From positions 1-49,708 of the forward strand of contig NZ_BJLQ01000027.1 in NCBI RefSeq assembly GCF_006538725.1: DNA of 49,708 bases, read 5' to 3'. The number at the start of each line of letters is the position of its first letter. Positions within the stretch are counted from its first letter, which is position 1. Positions 49,450 to 49,708 of this stretch are shown piece by piece. This stretch comes from Cellulomonas gelida. Lineage in GTDB: Bacteria; Actinomycetota; Actinomycetes; Actinomycetales; Cellulomonadaceae. A model generated the notes under the pieces. The model had not been told where the DNA came from, searched no databases, and saw nothing but the letters and a program-made list of their open reading frames with translations. The position numbers and the translations under genes are program-made.

Positions 49450-49708
49450 CCCCTCCAACCCGCCTCGCCCGCGCCCGACCCGCCGACCCAGCACCTGGTC
49501 GGGCTTGCGGCGCTGATTCCGCGAGCAACCGCTGGGTCGGGGGTGGGGGGATCGTCGAGACAGCGGTTGCTCCGGCGAACGAGGGCTGGGGGGCGAGTAA
49601 GCGCTGGGTCGGCGGGGTGGGTGGGGAGTGTGGGCCGCACCCCGCCGACCCGCACCCGCCGACCCGCACCCCGCCGACCCACGCCCGTCGACCCGCACCC
49701 GCCGACCC
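49450..49708. repeat. Gene-free terminal region with hairpin-family repeats and cgacccgcac tandem repeats
   Basis: Two further members of the CGACCCAG...CTGGGTCG hairpin family: arms 49484-49500 / 49523-49539, and 49557-49573 / 49594-49611. From about 49636 to the window end, ccgacccgcacc-type 12-14-nt units are repeated six to seven times. No gene was seen in this 259-bp stretch. Confidence 0.78.

Overview
The window is about 50 kb of very GC-rich DNA (roughly 74% by eye) with GTG starts, 1-4 bp start/stop overlaps, several apparently leaderless genes and third-position G/C throughout. A GH10-CBM2 xylanase, a GH92 alpha-mannosidase-type enzyme, a BTAD (SARP-type) regulator, an LAxTG sorting signal and PhoP-like 11-nt direct repeats point to an actinobacterium of the Cellulomonas type. 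That is inference from gene content; there is no rRNA to confirm it. No transposases, integrases or CRISPR arrays were seen.

Layout. 1-5.5 kb: the 3' end of a secreted xylanase, a RidA-family protein, a serine hydrolase, two aldo/keto reductases and a divergent LysR regulator. 5.5-11.0 kb: a compact unit of MauE-like membrane protein, membrane-anchored thioredoxin-like protein and ABC exporter, followed by an unannotated 34-residue four-cysteine peptide gene closed by a perfect 16-bp hairpin. A convergent SARP-type regulator lies beyond it. This resembles a minimal system for making and exporting a disulfide-bonded peptide. 11.3-13.8 kb: cstA and a YbdD-type small protein. 14.0-21.1 kb: cupin, a two-gene unit that may be a polymorphic-toxin-like protein plus partner, a GNAT enzyme, Pro-rich membrane protein, methyltransferase, small hypothetical, HdeD-lipase fusion, HAAS-type membrane protein and PadR regulator. 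21.1-21.7 kb: a gene-free stretch with three tandem 73-bp hairpin units belonging to a family dispersed in the window. 21.7-25.3 kb: SPFH/GYF protein with a zinc-ribbon membrane partner, secreted RTX-repeat protein and purN.

25.4-36.3 kb is an expanded phosphate-uptake island: pstC, pstA, a C-terminally membrane-anchored PstS, a large secreted protein with an LAVTG cell-wall sorting signal, a third binding-protein-like protein with Ig-like repeats, a sortase-like protein that lacks the catalytic His and Cys, and pstB. PhoP-like 11-nt direct repeats lie upstream of pstC, the Ig-repeat protein and pstB, and similar repeats precede the following GH92 gene. This suggests one phosphate-starvation regulon whose binding proteins are tethered to the membrane or wall.

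36.4-49.7 kb: GH92 enzyme and GT4 glycosyltransferase, three unrecognised proteins (one, 542 aa, with the look of a secreted effector), GNAT enzyme, chemotaxis receptor, tRNA-Leu(CAG) with promoter and terminator, an NAD(P)-binding protein, a superinfection-immunity-domain protein, map, a YciI-family protein, and terminal repeats of the same hairpin family.

The two strongest candidates for undescribed biology are the peptide/redox/exporter cassette (5.5-9.0 kb) and the pst island with tethered binding proteins and a dead sortase (25.4-36.3 kb).
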